A DNA stretch of 64,000 bases from Burkholderiales bacterium (lineage in GTDB: Bacteria > Pseudomonadota > Gammaproteobacteria > Burkholderiales > SG8-41), in assembly GCA_019634975.1 (NCBI GenBank), contig JAHCAI010000008.1, positions 110,656 to 174,655 of the forward strand. The letters are read 5' to 3'. Below, piece by piece: positions 37,330 through 46,599 of the stretch; within the stretch, counting starts at the first letter, position 1, and each line of letters opens with the position of its first letter. The position numbers were made by a program, and so were the translations under genes. The notes beneath the pieces were generated by a model. The model did not search any database. It was not told the DNA's origin and worked only from the letters and a program-made list of their open reading frames with translations.

Positions 37330-38583
37330 TCACCTGTCAATCTCCCCGAACACGATGTCCTGGGTGCCGATGATCGCCACCACGTCGGCAATCATGTGGC
37401 CGCGCGCCATTTCATCGAGGCCCGCGAGATGCGCAAAACCGGGGGCGCGGATCTTCAGCCGGTACGGCTTGTTGGCGCCGTCGGAAACGAGGTAGATGCC
37501 GAACTCGCCCTTGGGGTGCTCCACCGCGGCGTAAGCCTCGCCCGGAGGCACATGCATACCCTCGGTGAACAGCTTGAAGTGGTGGATCAGCTCTTCCATG
37601 TTGGTCTTCATCGCGACCCGCGACGGCGGCGCCACCTTGTGGCTGTCGGCCATCACCGGCCCCGGATTCCTGCGCAGCCACTCGACGCACTGGCGGATGA
37701 TCCGGTTCGACTGGCGCATTTCCTCGACGCGCACCAGGTAGCGGTCGTAGCAGTCGCCGTTGACGCCCACCGGCACGTCGAACTCCATGCGGTCGTAGAC
37801 CTCGTACGGCTGCTTCTTGCGCAGGTCCCATGCGATTCCGGAGCCGCGCAGCATCGCCCCGGTGAAGCCCATCTGCAGCGCCCGCTCCGGCGACACCACG
37901 CCGATGCCCACCGTACGCTGTTTCCAGATGCGGTTGTCGGTCAGCAGGGTCTCGTATTCGTCGACATAGGCGGGAAAACGCTGCGTGAAATCCTCGATGA
38001 AATCGAGCAGCGAGCCCTGGCGGTTCTCGTTCAGTTCACGGACCGCTGCCGCGTTGTGGATGCGCGAGGCCGAGTACTGCGGCATCGAATCCGGCAGATC
38101 CCGGTAAACGCCGCCCGGGCGGTAGTAGGCGGCATGCATGCGCGCGCCGGACACCGCCTCGTACATGTCGAACAGGTCCTCCCGTTCGCGGAAGCAGTAG
38201 AGGAAAACCGTCATCGCGCCGATGTCGAGGCCGTGGCAGCCCAGCCACAGCAGGTGGTTCAGCAGCCGGGTGATCTCGTCGAACATCACGCGGATGTACT
38301 GGGCGCGCTCCGGCACCTCGATGCCGAGCAGCTTCTCGATCGCCATCACATAGGCATGCTCGTTGGCCATCATCGACACGTAGTCGAGGCGGTCCATGTA
38401 CGGCACCGACTGGATGAAGGTCTTGTTTTCCGCGAGCTTCTCGGTCGCGCGGTGCAGCAGCCCGATATGCGGATCGGCGCGCTCGATGACCTCGCCGTCG
38501 AGCTCCAGCACCAGGCGCAGCACGCCGTGGGCTGCCGGATGCTGCGGCCCGAAGTTCATCGTGTAGTTCTTGATCTCAGCCAT
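37330..38583 (-). CDS. nuoD: NADH-quinone oxidoreductase subunit D
   Basis: This 417-residue 49-kDa-type subunit has [22 protein letters not shown] at its start, the quinone-site loop, and ends in the conserved FGEIDR. It is separate from nuoC, as in most beta-proteobacteria. It is followed by nuoE with 7 bp between. Confidence 0.97.
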   Translation of the reverse strand: MAEIKNYTMNFGPQHPAAHGVLRLVLELDGEVIERADPHIGLLHRATEKLAENKTFIQSVPYMDRLDYVSMMANEHAYVMAIEKLLGIEVPERAQYIRVMFDEITRLLNHLLWLGCHGLDIGAMTVFLYCFREREDLFDMYEAVSGARMHAAYYRPGGVYRDLPDSMPQYSASRIHNAAAVRELNENRQGSLLDFIEDFTQRFPAYVDEYETLLTDNRIWKQRTVGIGVVSPERALQMGFTGAMLRGSGIAWDLRKKQPYEVYDRMEFDVPVGVNGDCYDRYLVRVEEMRQSNRIIRQCVEWLRRNPGPVMADSHKVAPPSRVAMKTNMEELIHHFKLFTEGMHVPPGEAYAAVEHPKGEFGIYLVSDGANKPYRLKIRAPGFAHLAGLDEMARGHMIADVVAIIGTQDIVFGEIDR

Positions 38584-38584
38584 G

Positions 38585-39199
38585 TCAGCCCTTGCGGAAT
38601 CCCTCGGAATCCGCGTAGTTCTCCTCGCGCACGATGCGCGGCGTGATCACGCGCGGCTCGATGGTCACCGGCTGGTAGATCACCCGCTTCTGCTCCGGGT
38701 CGTAACGCATCTCGACATTGCCGGAGAGCGGGAAATCCTTGCGGAAGGGATGGCCGATGAATCCGTAGTCGGTCAGCAGCCGGCGCAGGTCCGGGTGCCC
38801 GGTGAACATGATGCCGTAGAGGTCAAAGGCCTCGCGCTCGTACCAGTTGGCCGAGGACCACACGCCGACCACCGAGGCCAGTACCGGAAAATCGTCATCA
38901 GGCGCGAATACGCGCAGCCTCAGGCGCTGGTTCAGGGAAACGCTGAGCAGATGGTAGACCACGGCGAAGCGCCGCCCCTGCCACTCTCCCTCGCGGTATT
39001 CGCTGTAGTCAACACCGCAGAGGTCAATCAGCTGCTCAAAGCGCAGCGCGGCATCGTCACGCAGCAGCGCACAGGCCGCCAGAAGCTCCTCGGCCCCGAC
39101 CACCACGGTCACTTCGCCGAGCGCGGCGTCGGCGCTGACGAGCTTGTCGCCAAGCGCGGACTTCAGTGCGGTCAGCAGATTTTCGTTGCGTGCTGTCAT
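38585..39199 (-). CDS. nuoC: NADH-quinone oxidoreductase subunit C
   Basis: This 204-residue 30-kDa-type subunit contains [20 protein letters not shown] and [18 protein letters not shown], both family signatures. ATG 39199 (MTARNENLL) is the likely start; the ribosome site is weak. It ends 1 bp before nuoD. Confidence 0.95.
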   Translation of the reverse strand: MTARNENLLTALKSALGDKLVSADAALGEVTVVVGAEELLAACALLRDDAALRFEQLIDLCGVDYSEYREGEWQGRRFAVVYHLLSVSLNQRLRLRVFAPDDDFPVLASVVGVWSSANWYEREAFDLYGIMFTGHPDLRRLLTDYGFIGHPFRKDFPLSGNVEMRYDPEQKRVIYQPVTIEPRVITPRIVREENYADSEGFRKG

Positions 39200-39225
39200 C
39201 AGGGTGGTCGTTTCAGGGCAGCGGA

Positions 39226-39717
39226 TCAACGGGCTATGGTGTTGGTGCGCTTGATCTTGTTCTGCAGCTGGATGATGCCGTAGAGCAGCGCCTCGGCCGT
39301 CGGTGGGCAGCCCGGCACGTAGATGTCCACCGGCACGATGCGGTCGCAGCCGCGCACCACCGAATACGAATAATGGTAGTAACCGCCGCCGTTGGCGCAG
39401 GACCCCATCGAGATAACCCAGCGCGGCTCGGCCATCTGGTCGTAGACCTTGCGCAGCGCGGGCGCCATCTTGTTGCACAGCGTGCCCGCCACGATCATCA
39501 CGTCGGACTGGCGCGGACTGGGCCGAAACACGATGCCGAACCGGTCCAGGTCATAGCGTGCCGCACCGGCATGCATCATTTCCACCGCGCAGCAGGCCAG
39601 GCCGAAGGTCATCGGCCACAGCGACCCGGTGCGCGTCCAGTTGACCAGGGCGTCCACCGAGGTGGTGAAGAATCCGCGCTCGTTCAGGTCCTGATTGATC
39701 GCTTCAACGGCACCCAT
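39226..39717 (-). CDS. nuoB: NADH-quinone oxidoreductase subunit B
   Basis: This 163-residue subunit carries cluster N2 near the quinone. Ligands are the adjacent Cys pair in [11 protein letters not shown], and the Cys in [10 protein letters not shown] and [11 protein letters not shown]. Length and N-terminus are normal. A 150-bp non-coding element separates it from nuoA. Confidence 0.97.
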   Translation of the reverse strand: MGAVEAINQDLNERGFFTTSVDALVNWTRTGSLWPMTFGLACCAVEMMHAGAARYDLDRFGIVFRPSPRQSDVMIVAGTLCNKMAPALRKVYDQMAEPRWVISMGSCANGGGYYHYSYSVVRGCDRIVPVDIYVPGCPPTAEALLYGIIQLQNKIKRTNTIAR

Positions 39718-39731
39718 CGGTCACCTCGAAC

Positions 39732-39870
39732 CCAAAATGCAAATACCCCCCGCCGGGGCGCCTCCGGACAGCCTGTGCAGGCTCACCGCGCCAAGGCGTC
39801 GGCGCCCGAAAACGCTCGCTTGGGCGCCGATCCCCGCAAGCGGGGCCCCTCGCCGCGTAGCTCGCATTTT
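39732..39870. repeat. Structured element between nuoB and nuoA
   Basis: A gap of about 150 bp breaks the otherwise tight nuo operon. It is bounded by AAAATGC and GCATTTT inverted ends and holds several GC-rich palindromes (GGGGCCCC with CCCCGC-TT-GCGGGG, CGGCGCC pairs, AGCCTG-TG-CAGGCT). It reads through without a stop in one frame but has no ribosome site. A REP/MITE-like insertion is likely. Confidence 0.55.
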
Positions 39871-40238
39871 CACTCCCACTCCAATGCGCCTTTTTTCCAC
39901 TCGTAGATGAAACCCACGACCAGAATGGCGAGAAAGAACATCATGGAAAGAAAACCGAACAGGCCGATTTCCTGGAGCACCACGGCCCACGGAAAGAGAA
40001 AGGCGATTTCAAGGTCGAACAGGATGAACAGGATCGCCACGAGGTAGTAGCGCACGTCAAAACGCATGCGGGCATCCTCGAAGGCCTCGAAGCCGCATTC
40101 ATAGGGTGAAAGCTTCTGCTGGTCCGGCTTGTGGGATCCGACCACCCGGCTCGCAACCCAGCCGGCGGCGACCGGGGCCACGCCGAAGGCCAGCCCCACG
40201 GCAATGAACATCAGAATCGGGAAATAACCTTCCAGCAT
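39870..40238 (-). CDS. nuoA: NADH-quinone oxidoreductase subunit A
   Basis: This 122-residue, three-helix subunit has [27 protein letters not shown] loop residues (Cys in YECGFE) and the helix [23 protein letters not shown] 40238 follows AAGGCGGCAG. It is the first gene of the complex I operon. Confidence 0.97.
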   Translation of the reverse strand: MLEGYFPILMFIAVGLAFGVAPVAAGWVASRVVGSHKPDQQKLSPYECGFEAFEDARMRFDVRYYLVAILFILFDLEIAFLFPWAVVLQEIGLFGFLSMMFFLAILVVGFIYEWKKGALEWE

Positions 40239-40322
40239 CTGCCGCCTTCTGCGATTTTTCTGCAAAACCCGCGTTCCGCTGAAGCCGGAACGCCTGAACT
40301 GCTCAAGCCCGCTGCATTAACC

Positions 40323-40407
40323 TGGTGTCGACGGAGAGACTCGAACTCTCACGGCTTGCGCCACCGCCCCCTCAAGACGGCGTGTCTACCAATTCCACCA
40401 CGTCGAC
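40323..40407 (-). tRNA. tRNA-Leu (anticodon GAG)
   Basis: An 85-nt cloverleaf with encoded CCA. The acceptor arms GTCGACG and CGTCGAC pair perfectly, the T arm is GAGAG-TTCGAGT-CTCTC, and the anticodon loop TTGAGGG on a CCGTC/GGCGG stem gives GAG. A long variable arm is present. It lies between secG and nuoA on the same strand, a typical beta-proteobacterial position. Confidence 0.97.
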
Positions 40408-40429
40408 GAAATCTGACTGACTGAACTCC

Positions 40430-40834
40430 TTACTTGCCCGTATTCGCCGCGTCCCCGCCCTTCGCGTCGCCAACTGCCGCCGGCGAGGGAACCGGGACCG
40501 CGGATGCGGGCACCGAAGGCGGAGGCGTCGGAATCTGCGCAGGCAACGAAGCCGGCGCAGAGGCCGGCTCCACCGGCTGCGCCATGACACCCTTGTTCTC
40601 GCTGACCTTCGACGACACGATGGTGAGGCCGATGCTGGTCAGGAAAAATATGGTTGCCAGTATCGCGGTGGTGCGGCTGAGGAAGTTCGCCGACCCGGAT
40701 GAACCGAAAACGCTGCCTGCAGATCCGCTGCCGAATGCCGCACCCATGTCGGCGCCCTTGCCGTGCTGCAGCAGCACCACGCCGATGATCGCCAGCGCGG
40801 CGACGACGTGTATTACCAGAATCAGGACTTCCAT
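40430..40834 (-). CDS. secG: Preprotein translocase subunit SecG
   Basis: This 134-residue protein has two membrane helices: VLILVIHVVAALAIIGVVLL and TTAILATIFFLTSIGLTIV. The loop HGKGADMGAAFGSGSAGSVFG is diagnostic of SecG. A Pro/Ala-rich C-terminal tail follows. SecG assists SecYE in protein export. It is preceded by tpiA (16 bp) and followed by tRNA-Leu. Confidence 0.96.
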   Translation of the reverse strand: MEVLILVIHVVAALAIIGVVLLQHGKGADMGAAFGSGSAGSVFGSSGSANFLSRTTAILATIFFLTSIGLTIVSSKVSENKGVMAQPVEPASAPASLPAQIPTPPPSVPASAVPVPSPAAVGDAKGGDAANTGK

Positions 40835-40850
40835 GACATTCCCGCCTCAA

Positions 40851-41612
40851 TCAATGTTTCTGCGCCGCCGCCCGGCAGATCGCAGCAAATTCCTCAGCCA
40901 CCAGCGCCGCGCCGCCAATCAGCCCGCCGTCGATGTCCGCCATCGCGAACAGCTGGGCCGCGTTGGCCGCCTTGACACTGCCGCCATACACGATGCGCAC
41001 TTCCGCGGCGACCTTTGCGTCCGCGCCGGCCAGCCGGCTGCGGATGAACGCATGCACTGCCTGCGCCTGCTCCGGCGTCGCCGTCTTTCCGGTGCCGATC
41101 GCCCAAACCGGTTCATAGGCCAGCACCGCTCCGCGGAAAGCCGAAATCCCGCAGCGCTGCAGCACCGCCTGCAACTGCCGGTCGACCACGGATTCCGTCG
41201 TTCCTGACTCGCGCTCCGCCAGCGTCTCGCCTACACACAGCACCGGAACCAGGCCATTCCCGCGGGCTACGGCAAACTTCTCCGCCACCAGATCATCCGT
41301 CTCTCCGAACAGCGCGCGCCGCTCGGAATGGCCGACAATCACGTGACTGCAGCCGGCATCCCTGAGCATCGCCGCCGACACGCCGCCGGTGTAGGCACCG
41401 TTGCCGAACTGGCAAAGGTCCTGCGCACCCAGCGCGGTCTTCGTTCCGCCGAGCAGTGATTTCACCTGCTGCAGATAGACAAACGGCGGGCAGACGACAC
41501 TCTCGATTCCGGAAAGAGCAGACAATGCAGGCACCAGAGCCGTCAACAGGGCCTCGTTGGCCGCCCTGTCACCGTTCATTTTCCAGTTGCCCGCTACAAA
41601 CTTGACCCGCAT
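40851..41612 (-). CDS. tpiA: Triosephosphate isomerase
   Basis: This 253-residue TIM barrel interconverts dihydroxyacetone phosphate and glyceraldehyde 3-phosphate. Catalytic residues are visible: Lys in GNWKMNG, His in IVGHSERR and Glu in [14 protein letters not shown]. Length is standard. It begins a tpiA-secG-tRNA-nuo arrangement. Confidence 0.97.
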   Translation of the reverse strand: MRVKFVAGNWKMNGDRAANEALLTALVPALSALSGIESVVCPPFVYLQQVKSLLGGTKTALGAQDLCQFGNGAYTGGVSAAMLRDAGCSHVIVGHSERRALFGETDDLVAEKFAVARGNGLVPVLCVGETLAERESGTTESVVDRQLQAVLQRCGISAFRGAVLAYEPVWAIGTGKTATPEQAQAVHAFIRSRLAGADAKVAAEVRIVYGGSVKAANAAQLFAMADIDGGLIGGAALVAEEFAAICRAAAQKH

Positions 41613-41733
41613 TTCCGGCCCGGCCCGATTAAACCGCGAGATTTTACCGGTTGTGCCCTATTGGGTCAATTTGCCGGAGGTCCTGCTGCGCCGCGAAAAC
41701 CGCATGAAACAAAAAGGTTTTTCGCTGTTCCGG

Positions 41734-42261
41734 TCAGCCCGGGACGCGCGCGCAGATGCGCTGCAGGGCTGCCGGCCGCGGGTGGTCCACAACCAGGTTT
41801 TCGTAGGCCACCACCTGCGCCGTACCGACGGCCTGAAGAAGCTCGCCATGCCGCAGCAGGAAATCCGGGTTCGCCGGACGGCCATATTTCTCGTTGCCCC
41901 GGGCAAAGGTTTCATAAATCAGCACTCCGCCGGGCTCCAGCGCTGACATCAGCAGGGGGAAAAGGGGACGATGCAGATAGTTCGTGACCACAACCGCGGC
42001 ATAGCGCCGGCCTGCGTAGGGCCACGGCCCGTTTTCGATGTCCGCCTGGAACGCAAAAACACCCGGCGCGCCGGCCAAAGCGGCAATCGCCGCCGGATCG
42101 CGGTCGACCGCATCCACGCGATGCCCTCGGCCGGCGAAATAACGCGCATGCCGCCCGCCGCCGCAGGCCACGTCGAGTACGGCGCCGGACTCGCGCACCA
42201 GGGGCGCCCAGCGCAGCACCCAGGGTGAGGGCGCAATCAGCGCATCCCGTTCCTGCTCCAT
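41734..42261 (-). CDS. Class I SAM-dependent methyltransferase
   Basis: This 175-residue protein has the SAM-binding motif VLDVACGGGRHARYFAGRG, followed by the acidic VDAVDRDP and a later ADIENGPWP block. VVTNYLHRPLFP is motif IV-like. ATG 42261 follows AAGGGGAG. The substrate is unknown; related small enzymes include tellurite-resistance (TehB-like) and thiol methyltransferases. It is divergent from the Bug gene at 42445. Confidence 0.85.
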   Translation of the reverse strand: MEQERDALIAPSPWVLRWAPLVRESGAVLDVACGGGRHARYFAGRGHRVDAVDRDPAAIAALAGAPGVFAFQADIENGPWPYAGRRYAAVVVTNYLHRPLFPLLMSALEPGGVLIYETFARGNEKYGRPANPDFLLRHGELLQAVGTAQVVAYENLVVDHPRPAALQRICARVPG

Positions 42262-42444
42262 GAACACTCCCCTTCCGATCCAAATGCCCATTGTAATCAC
42301 GCATATCACCCGGGGCCGGCGCGGGTCAACGGACGCTGCGGGACCTTGCGCCGGACACCGCATCTCATCTAATCTGTCCTGCAAGCGCCCGGACAACAAG
42401 ACCAACCGGTGCAAAGCATCACCAAACCAAGGCGGAGGAGAACC

Positions 42445-43410
42445 ATGTTCGCACGTGTTCTGGTATCGCTGGTGTTGTGTGCAGTCGCAGGCGGCGTTGC
42501 AGCGCAGGCGCCCTACCCCTCAAAACCGATCCGCATGGTCATCCCCTATCCGCCGGGCGGCGGCACCGACATCCTCGGCCGGCCGATCGCGCGCATGCTT
42601 GGCGAGAAACTGGGGCAACAGGTCCTCGTCGACAACCGCGGCGGGGCGTCCGGCATGGTCGGCGCCGAGATCGCGGCGCGCAGCGCGCCCGACGGCCACA
42701 CCATCCTGATGGCCACCTCGGGCGAAGCCGCACTGAATGTCGCGCTGTACCCGAAAATGAACTACGACCCGATCAAGGACTTCGCGCCCGTCACCCAGGT
42801 CGGCATATCGCCTCTGGTGCTGGTGGTGCATCCCTCGCTGCCGGCGAAAAACATGAAAGAGTACATCGCGCTCGCCAAAAAGCAGCCCGGCGCCCTCAGT
42901 TACGCCTCGATCGGGTCCGGCAGTGCCCAGCACATGGCCGGGGAATGGATGAAGCTGCTGACCGGGGTCGACGTGATCCACGTGGCCTACAAGGGCGGCG
43001 GTCCCCAGCTGACCAACCTCCTCGGCGGGCACGCACCCAGCGCATTCCTCGCGCTGCCCGTTGCCGCCCCCCACATCAAGAGCGGCCGCATCCGGGCTGT
43101 CGGCATGACTTCGGCGCAGCGCTCGCACGCCTTCCCCGAAGTCGCAACGTTCGCGGAATCGGGAATGCCCGGATTCGAAGTGAGCCAGTGGTGGGCGATA
43201 TTCGTCCCGCGCGGCACCGCGAACGACATCGTCACCCGACTGCATGCGGAAATTTCCGCCTATGTCAAAACGGCCGAAATGAAAGGACGCATGGCCGACC
43301 TCGGGGTCGATCCGGTCGGCGGCACTCCCGAGCAGCTGGGCGAACTGGTGCGCTCGGAGATCGCCAAATTCAAGCGCATCGTCGCTGAAGCGAAAATCAC
43401 GCTGAACTGA
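42445..43410 (+). CDS. Bug-type (TctC-like) periplasmic substrate-binding protein
   Basis: This 321-residue receptor has a signal peptide (MFARVLVSLVLCAVAGGVAA) and the family blocks IRMVIPYPPGGGTDILGR, VVDNRGGASGMVG-like VLVDNRGGASGMVGAE, and YASIGSGSAQHMAGEW. The start at 42445 has GGAGGAG upstream. No TctAB lies next to it, so it may use a distant permease or act as an orphan receptor, as is common in Burkholderiales. It converges with the homospermidine synthase gene. Confidence 0.93.
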   Translation: MFARVLVSLVLCAVAGGVAAQAPYPSKPIRMVIPYPPGGGTDILGRPIARMLGEKLGQQVLVDNRGGASGMVGAEIAARSAPDGHTILMATSGEAALNVALYPKMNYDPIKDFAPVTQVGISPLVLVVHPSLPAKNMKEYIALAKKQPGALSYASIGSGSAQHMAGEWMKLLTGVDVIHVAYKGGGPQLTNLLGGHAPSAFLALPVAAPHIKSGRIRAVGMTSAQRSHAFPEVATFAESGMPGFEVSQWWAIFVPRGTANDIVTRLHAEISAYVKTAEMKGRMADLGVDPVGGTPEQLGELVRSEIAKFKRIVAEAKITLN

Positions 43411-43457
43411 TGCCTCTGGAGGCGGCGGCGCGAGCGGTTTCGCGCCGCCCGCACCTC

Positions 43458-44873
43458 CTACACAACGCGGACGTTCTTGAACTGCCAGGGATCCGAACTG
43501 TCGAGATCTTCCGGGAAGGGATGGTTGCGGCCCTGCAGCGGCGTCCAGTCGGAATAGGCGCCGACCAGCTTGCCCAGGTAGGGATTGGCCACCTCCAGCA
43601 CACGGCGGAAATCCATGTCGTCCGGATCGATGATCCCGGCATCCGGGTTCTCCATCGCCCAGACTATGCCGCCAAGCACCCCTGCCGCCACCTGCAGGCT
43701 CGTCGCATTGTTGTACGGAGCAAGCCTGCGCGCCTCCTCGATGGACAGCTGGGACCCGTACCAGTAAGCGCCCTTCTTGTGCCCCAGCAACAAGGCACCG
43801 AGTTCATCGATGCCCTCGGTGATTTCGTCGCGCAGCAGCCGGCGCTGCTCCTGACCCACCCAGTTGCGGCCTGCCAGTTCGTGCACCGACAGGACCGTGT
43901 CATCACAGGGGTGATAGGAATAATGGCAGGTCGGGCGATAGATCACCTCGTCGCCCTTCTTCACGGTCAGGTAATCCGCGATTGAAATCGCCTCGCCGTG
44001 GGTGATCAGGAATCCGTGGAAGGCGCCTGCGGCCGGAGTCCAGGTGCGCACCTTCACCGATGCCCCGGGGCGGTCGAGATAGATCGCTGCCTTGCAGCCG
44101 TATTCGTGGTGCCGTCCCTCCGGCGGAAAATGCTTCTCATGCGAGCCCCAGCCCAGCTCACAGGGTTGCGAACCCTCGCCGATGAATCCATCGACCGACC
44201 AGGTGTTGACGAACTCCCCCGGGCGCTTGCGGATCGGGGCGACCTGGGTGTCGCGCTCGGAGCAATGAATCGACTTGATACCCAGCTCCATCGCGAGCCG
44301 GGCCCACTCGTCCCGCGAGTTCGGAATGTCGCTGCGCCCGAGGATGTCCTGCGCGAGATTGACCAGCCCCTGCTTCACCCAGTGCGAGATGAGCCCCGGG
44401 TTGGCCCCGTGAGTCGGGATCACCGTCGGCCCCTTGGGAAACTTCCTGCGCAACTCGAGCACTTCCTCGCGTTGGCCATAGTTGGATCTGCGCGAGGCGG
44501 ATACCGCAGGATCCGTATAGCCGCCGGCCCAGGGCTCGATGCAGGAATCGGTATAGAGAACACCCTTCTCGCAGCAATACTCGATCAGCGCGGAGCTCGC
44601 CACATCGACCGAGAGATTCACCAGGAAATCGCCGCGCTCCAGGCGCGAATCGAGGATCGCGCGGAAGTTCGCGCGCGTGAGCGGATTTATTTCGTAGCGG
44701 ATGCCGAAGGACTCGGCCTCGGCGCGGCCGCGGTCATGGCCCGTGATTATCGAAATGCAATCTCTCGGCATGTCGATATGACGCAGCAACAGCGGCAATA
44801 CGCCCTGCGCGACCGAGCCGAAACCGATGAAAACGATCTTCCCCTGGAATTTGAAATACTTTTTGTCGGCCAT
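43458..44873 (-). CDS. hss: Homospermidine synthase-like protein
   Basis: This 471-residue protein fits bacterial homospermidine synthase. A Rossmann nucleotide motif FIGFGSVAQGVLPLLLRH starts the protein, with NLSVDVASSALIEYC, DSCIEPWAGGY and TVIPTHGANPGLISHW further on. The enzyme makes homospermidine from putrescine using NAD in the cytosol. It lies between two catabolic genes without a polyamine partner nearby. Saccharopine-dehydrogenase relatives are the alternative, but length and blocks favour Hss. Confidence 0.88.
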   Translation of the reverse strand: MADKKYFKFQGKIVFIGFGSVAQGVLPLLLRHIDMPRDCISIITGHDRGRAEAESFGIRYEINPLTRANFRAILDSRLERGDFLVNLSVDVASSALIEYCCEKGVLYTDSCIEPWAGGYTDPAVSASRRSNYGQREEVLELRRKFPKGPTVIPTHGANPGLISHWVKQGLVNLAQDILGRSDIPNSRDEWARLAMELGIKSIHCSERDTQVAPIRKRPGEFVNTWSVDGFIGEGSQPCELGWGSHEKHFPPEGRHHEYGCKAAIYLDRPGASVKVRTWTPAAGAFHGFLITHGEAISIADYLTVKKGDEVIYRPTCHYSYHPCDDTVLSVHELAGRNWVGQEQRRLLRDEITEGIDELGALLLGHKKGAYWYGSQLSIEEARRLAPYNNATSLQVAAGVLGGIVWAMENPDAGIIDPDDMDFRRVLEVANPYLGKLVGAYSDWTPLQGRNHPFPEDLDSSDPWQFKNVRVV

Positions 44874-45051
44874 TTCATAAACTGGTGTTGTCGTTTTTCG
44901 GGAGCCGCGAGTGTAACAACTTTTACCCTGGACGGACAGCGCCGCGGCAGCGACGGATGACGGCCGCGGCCGCTGGCTATAATGGCGGAATCACAATCAA
45001 GATGACCGCTGCGGCCGTCGGCCGGCGCGGGAAAAAGCAACGGGAGCGAGC

Positions 45052-46479
45052 ATGACTGTCACCAATCCACAATCCGACTCATCCTCCGCTGCCGGGACGG
45101 TTGCGGCACTGGTTGCGCGGGCTCGCAGGGCGCAATCGGCCATCGAACGGTACTCGCAGGCGCAGCTCGACGAACTGGCCATCGCAGCAGGCTGGGCCAT
45201 CATGGAACCGTCACGCAACCGCATGCTTGCGGAGATCGCCGTGCGCGACACCGGCCTCGGCACCGTCGAAGACAAGATCAACAAGAACCACCGCAAGACC
45301 CTGGGACTCATGCGCGACCTGCAGGGCGCGATATCCACCGGAGTGCTGCGGGAACTGCCGGAACTCGGGATCACCGAAATCGCGCGTCCGGTCGGCGTGG
45401 TTGCCGCTGTCGTGCCGTCCACGAACCCCGGCGCGACTCCCGCCAACAACATCATCAACGCGCTGAAATGCGGCAACGCGGTGATACTGTCGCCCTCGCC
45501 CAAGGGTTACTCGACCGCGGCGAAGCTGCTCGAGTTCATCCACGCCGAGTTCGCGCGCATCGGCGCTCCCGCCGACCTGGTGCAGACATTGCCGCACCCG
45601 GTGACCAAGGAGCTCAGCAAGGAACTGATGCGGCAATGCGATCTCGTCGTCGTCACCGGCTCGCAGGCCAATGTCCGCGCCGGCTACTCCAGCGGCACGC
45701 CGGCGCTGGGCGTCGGCGCCGGCAACGTCGCCGTGATCGTCGACGACTCGGCGGACCTCGAAGATGCCGCGCAGAAAATCATGCGCTCGAAGATTTTCGA
45801 CAACGCCACCAGCTGCTCCTCGGAAAACAGCATCATCATCCACGCCGCGGTGTATGAGCGCACGCTCGCCGCGCTGGCAAAGGTTGGTGGCGTGCTGCTC
45901 GGCAGCGAGGAAAAAACGACGCTGCAGGCCGCGATGTTCCCCGGCGGCAAGCTGTCGCCCGCGGTCACCGCGCAGTCGGTCAAACGCATTTGCGAGGTCG
46001 CGGGACTCACGCGGCCCGAAGTGACTGCCTCGAAATGCCTGATGGTCGAGGAATCCGGCTTCGGCAAGTCCGCGCCCTTTTCCGGCGAAAAACTCTCACC
46101 GGTGATGGCGATCTACAAGGCGCGCGACTTCGACCACGCCTTCGACATCCTGAAGGCCATCTACGCCTACCAGGGCAACGGCCATTCCTGTGGCATCCAT
46201 ACCAAAAATAATGAACATATTCAAAGACTTGGGATGGAAATGACGGTCTGCCGCGTGATCGTCAACCAGGCCCACGCCATTGCCAACGGCGGCAACTTCG
46301 ACAACGGGCTGCCGTTCTCGCTGACCATGGGCTGCGGCACCTGGGGCGGCAACAGCTTCTCCGAAAACCTCAACTACCGGCACTTCATGAATACCACGCG
46401 CATCGTGCGCACGATCCCGCCGCGCGAACCGTCAGAGGATGACATTTTCGGCAACTACCGAAAAAAACACGGAATTTAA
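45052..46479 (+). CDS. sauS: CoA-acylating aldehyde dehydrogenase (SauS-like)
   Basis: This 475-residue protein is an acylating aldehyde dehydrogenase. The catalytic Cys lies in FDNATSCSSENS, with PSTNPGATPANN and GNAVILSPSPKG in the cofactor region. It resembles sulfoacetaldehyde dehydrogenase (SauS) and related acetaldehyde/propionaldehyde enzymes. An acyl-CoA ligase follows on the same strand, matching the sauST pair that activates and reduces sulfoacetate. The start has GGGAGCGAGC upstream. Codons 385-396 (encoding KNNEHIQRLG) are oddly AT-rich. The true acyl substrate is not certain. Confidence 0.82.
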   Translation: MTVTNPQSDSSSAAGTVAALVARARRAQSAIERYSQAQLDELAIAAGWAIMEPSRNRMLAEIAVRDTGLGTVEDKINKNHRKTLGLMRDLQGAISTGVLRELPELGITEIARPVGVVAAVVPSTNPGATPANNIINALKCGNAVILSPSPKGYSTAAKLLEFIHAEFARIGAPADLVQTLPHPVTKELSKELMRQCDLVVVTGSQANVRAGYSSGTPALGVGAGNVAVIVDDSADLEDAAQKIMRSKIFDNATSCSSENSIIIHAAVYERTLAALAKVGGVLLGSEEKTTLQAAMFPGGKLSPAVTAQSVKRICEVAGLTRPEVTASKCLMVEESGFGKSAPFSGEKLSPVMAIYKARDFDHAFDILKAIYAYQGNGHSCGIHTKNNEHIQRLGMEMTVCRVIVNQAHAIANGGNFDNGLPFSLTMGCGTWGGNSFSENLNYRHFMNTTRIVRTIPPREPSEDDIFGNYRKKHGI

Positions 46480-46487
46480 GATCTTCC

Positions 46488-46572
46488 GCCACAGAGGACA
46501 CAGAGATCACAGAGTTTTCCGTGGCAAGGCCTGCGAACCGGTTTTCTCTGTGGCCTCTGTGAGCTCTGTGGC
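46488..46572. repeat. CACAGAG-arm palindromic element, copy 4
   Basis: The shortest copy: GCCACAGAGGACACAGAGAT left and TTCTCTGTGGCCTCTGTGAG right, then CTCTGTGGC. It fills the gap between the aldehyde dehydrogenase and the ligase gene. Confidence 0.8.
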
Positions 46573-46599
46573 TGGCTTTTGACTTTCAGCTTTTCTCAA

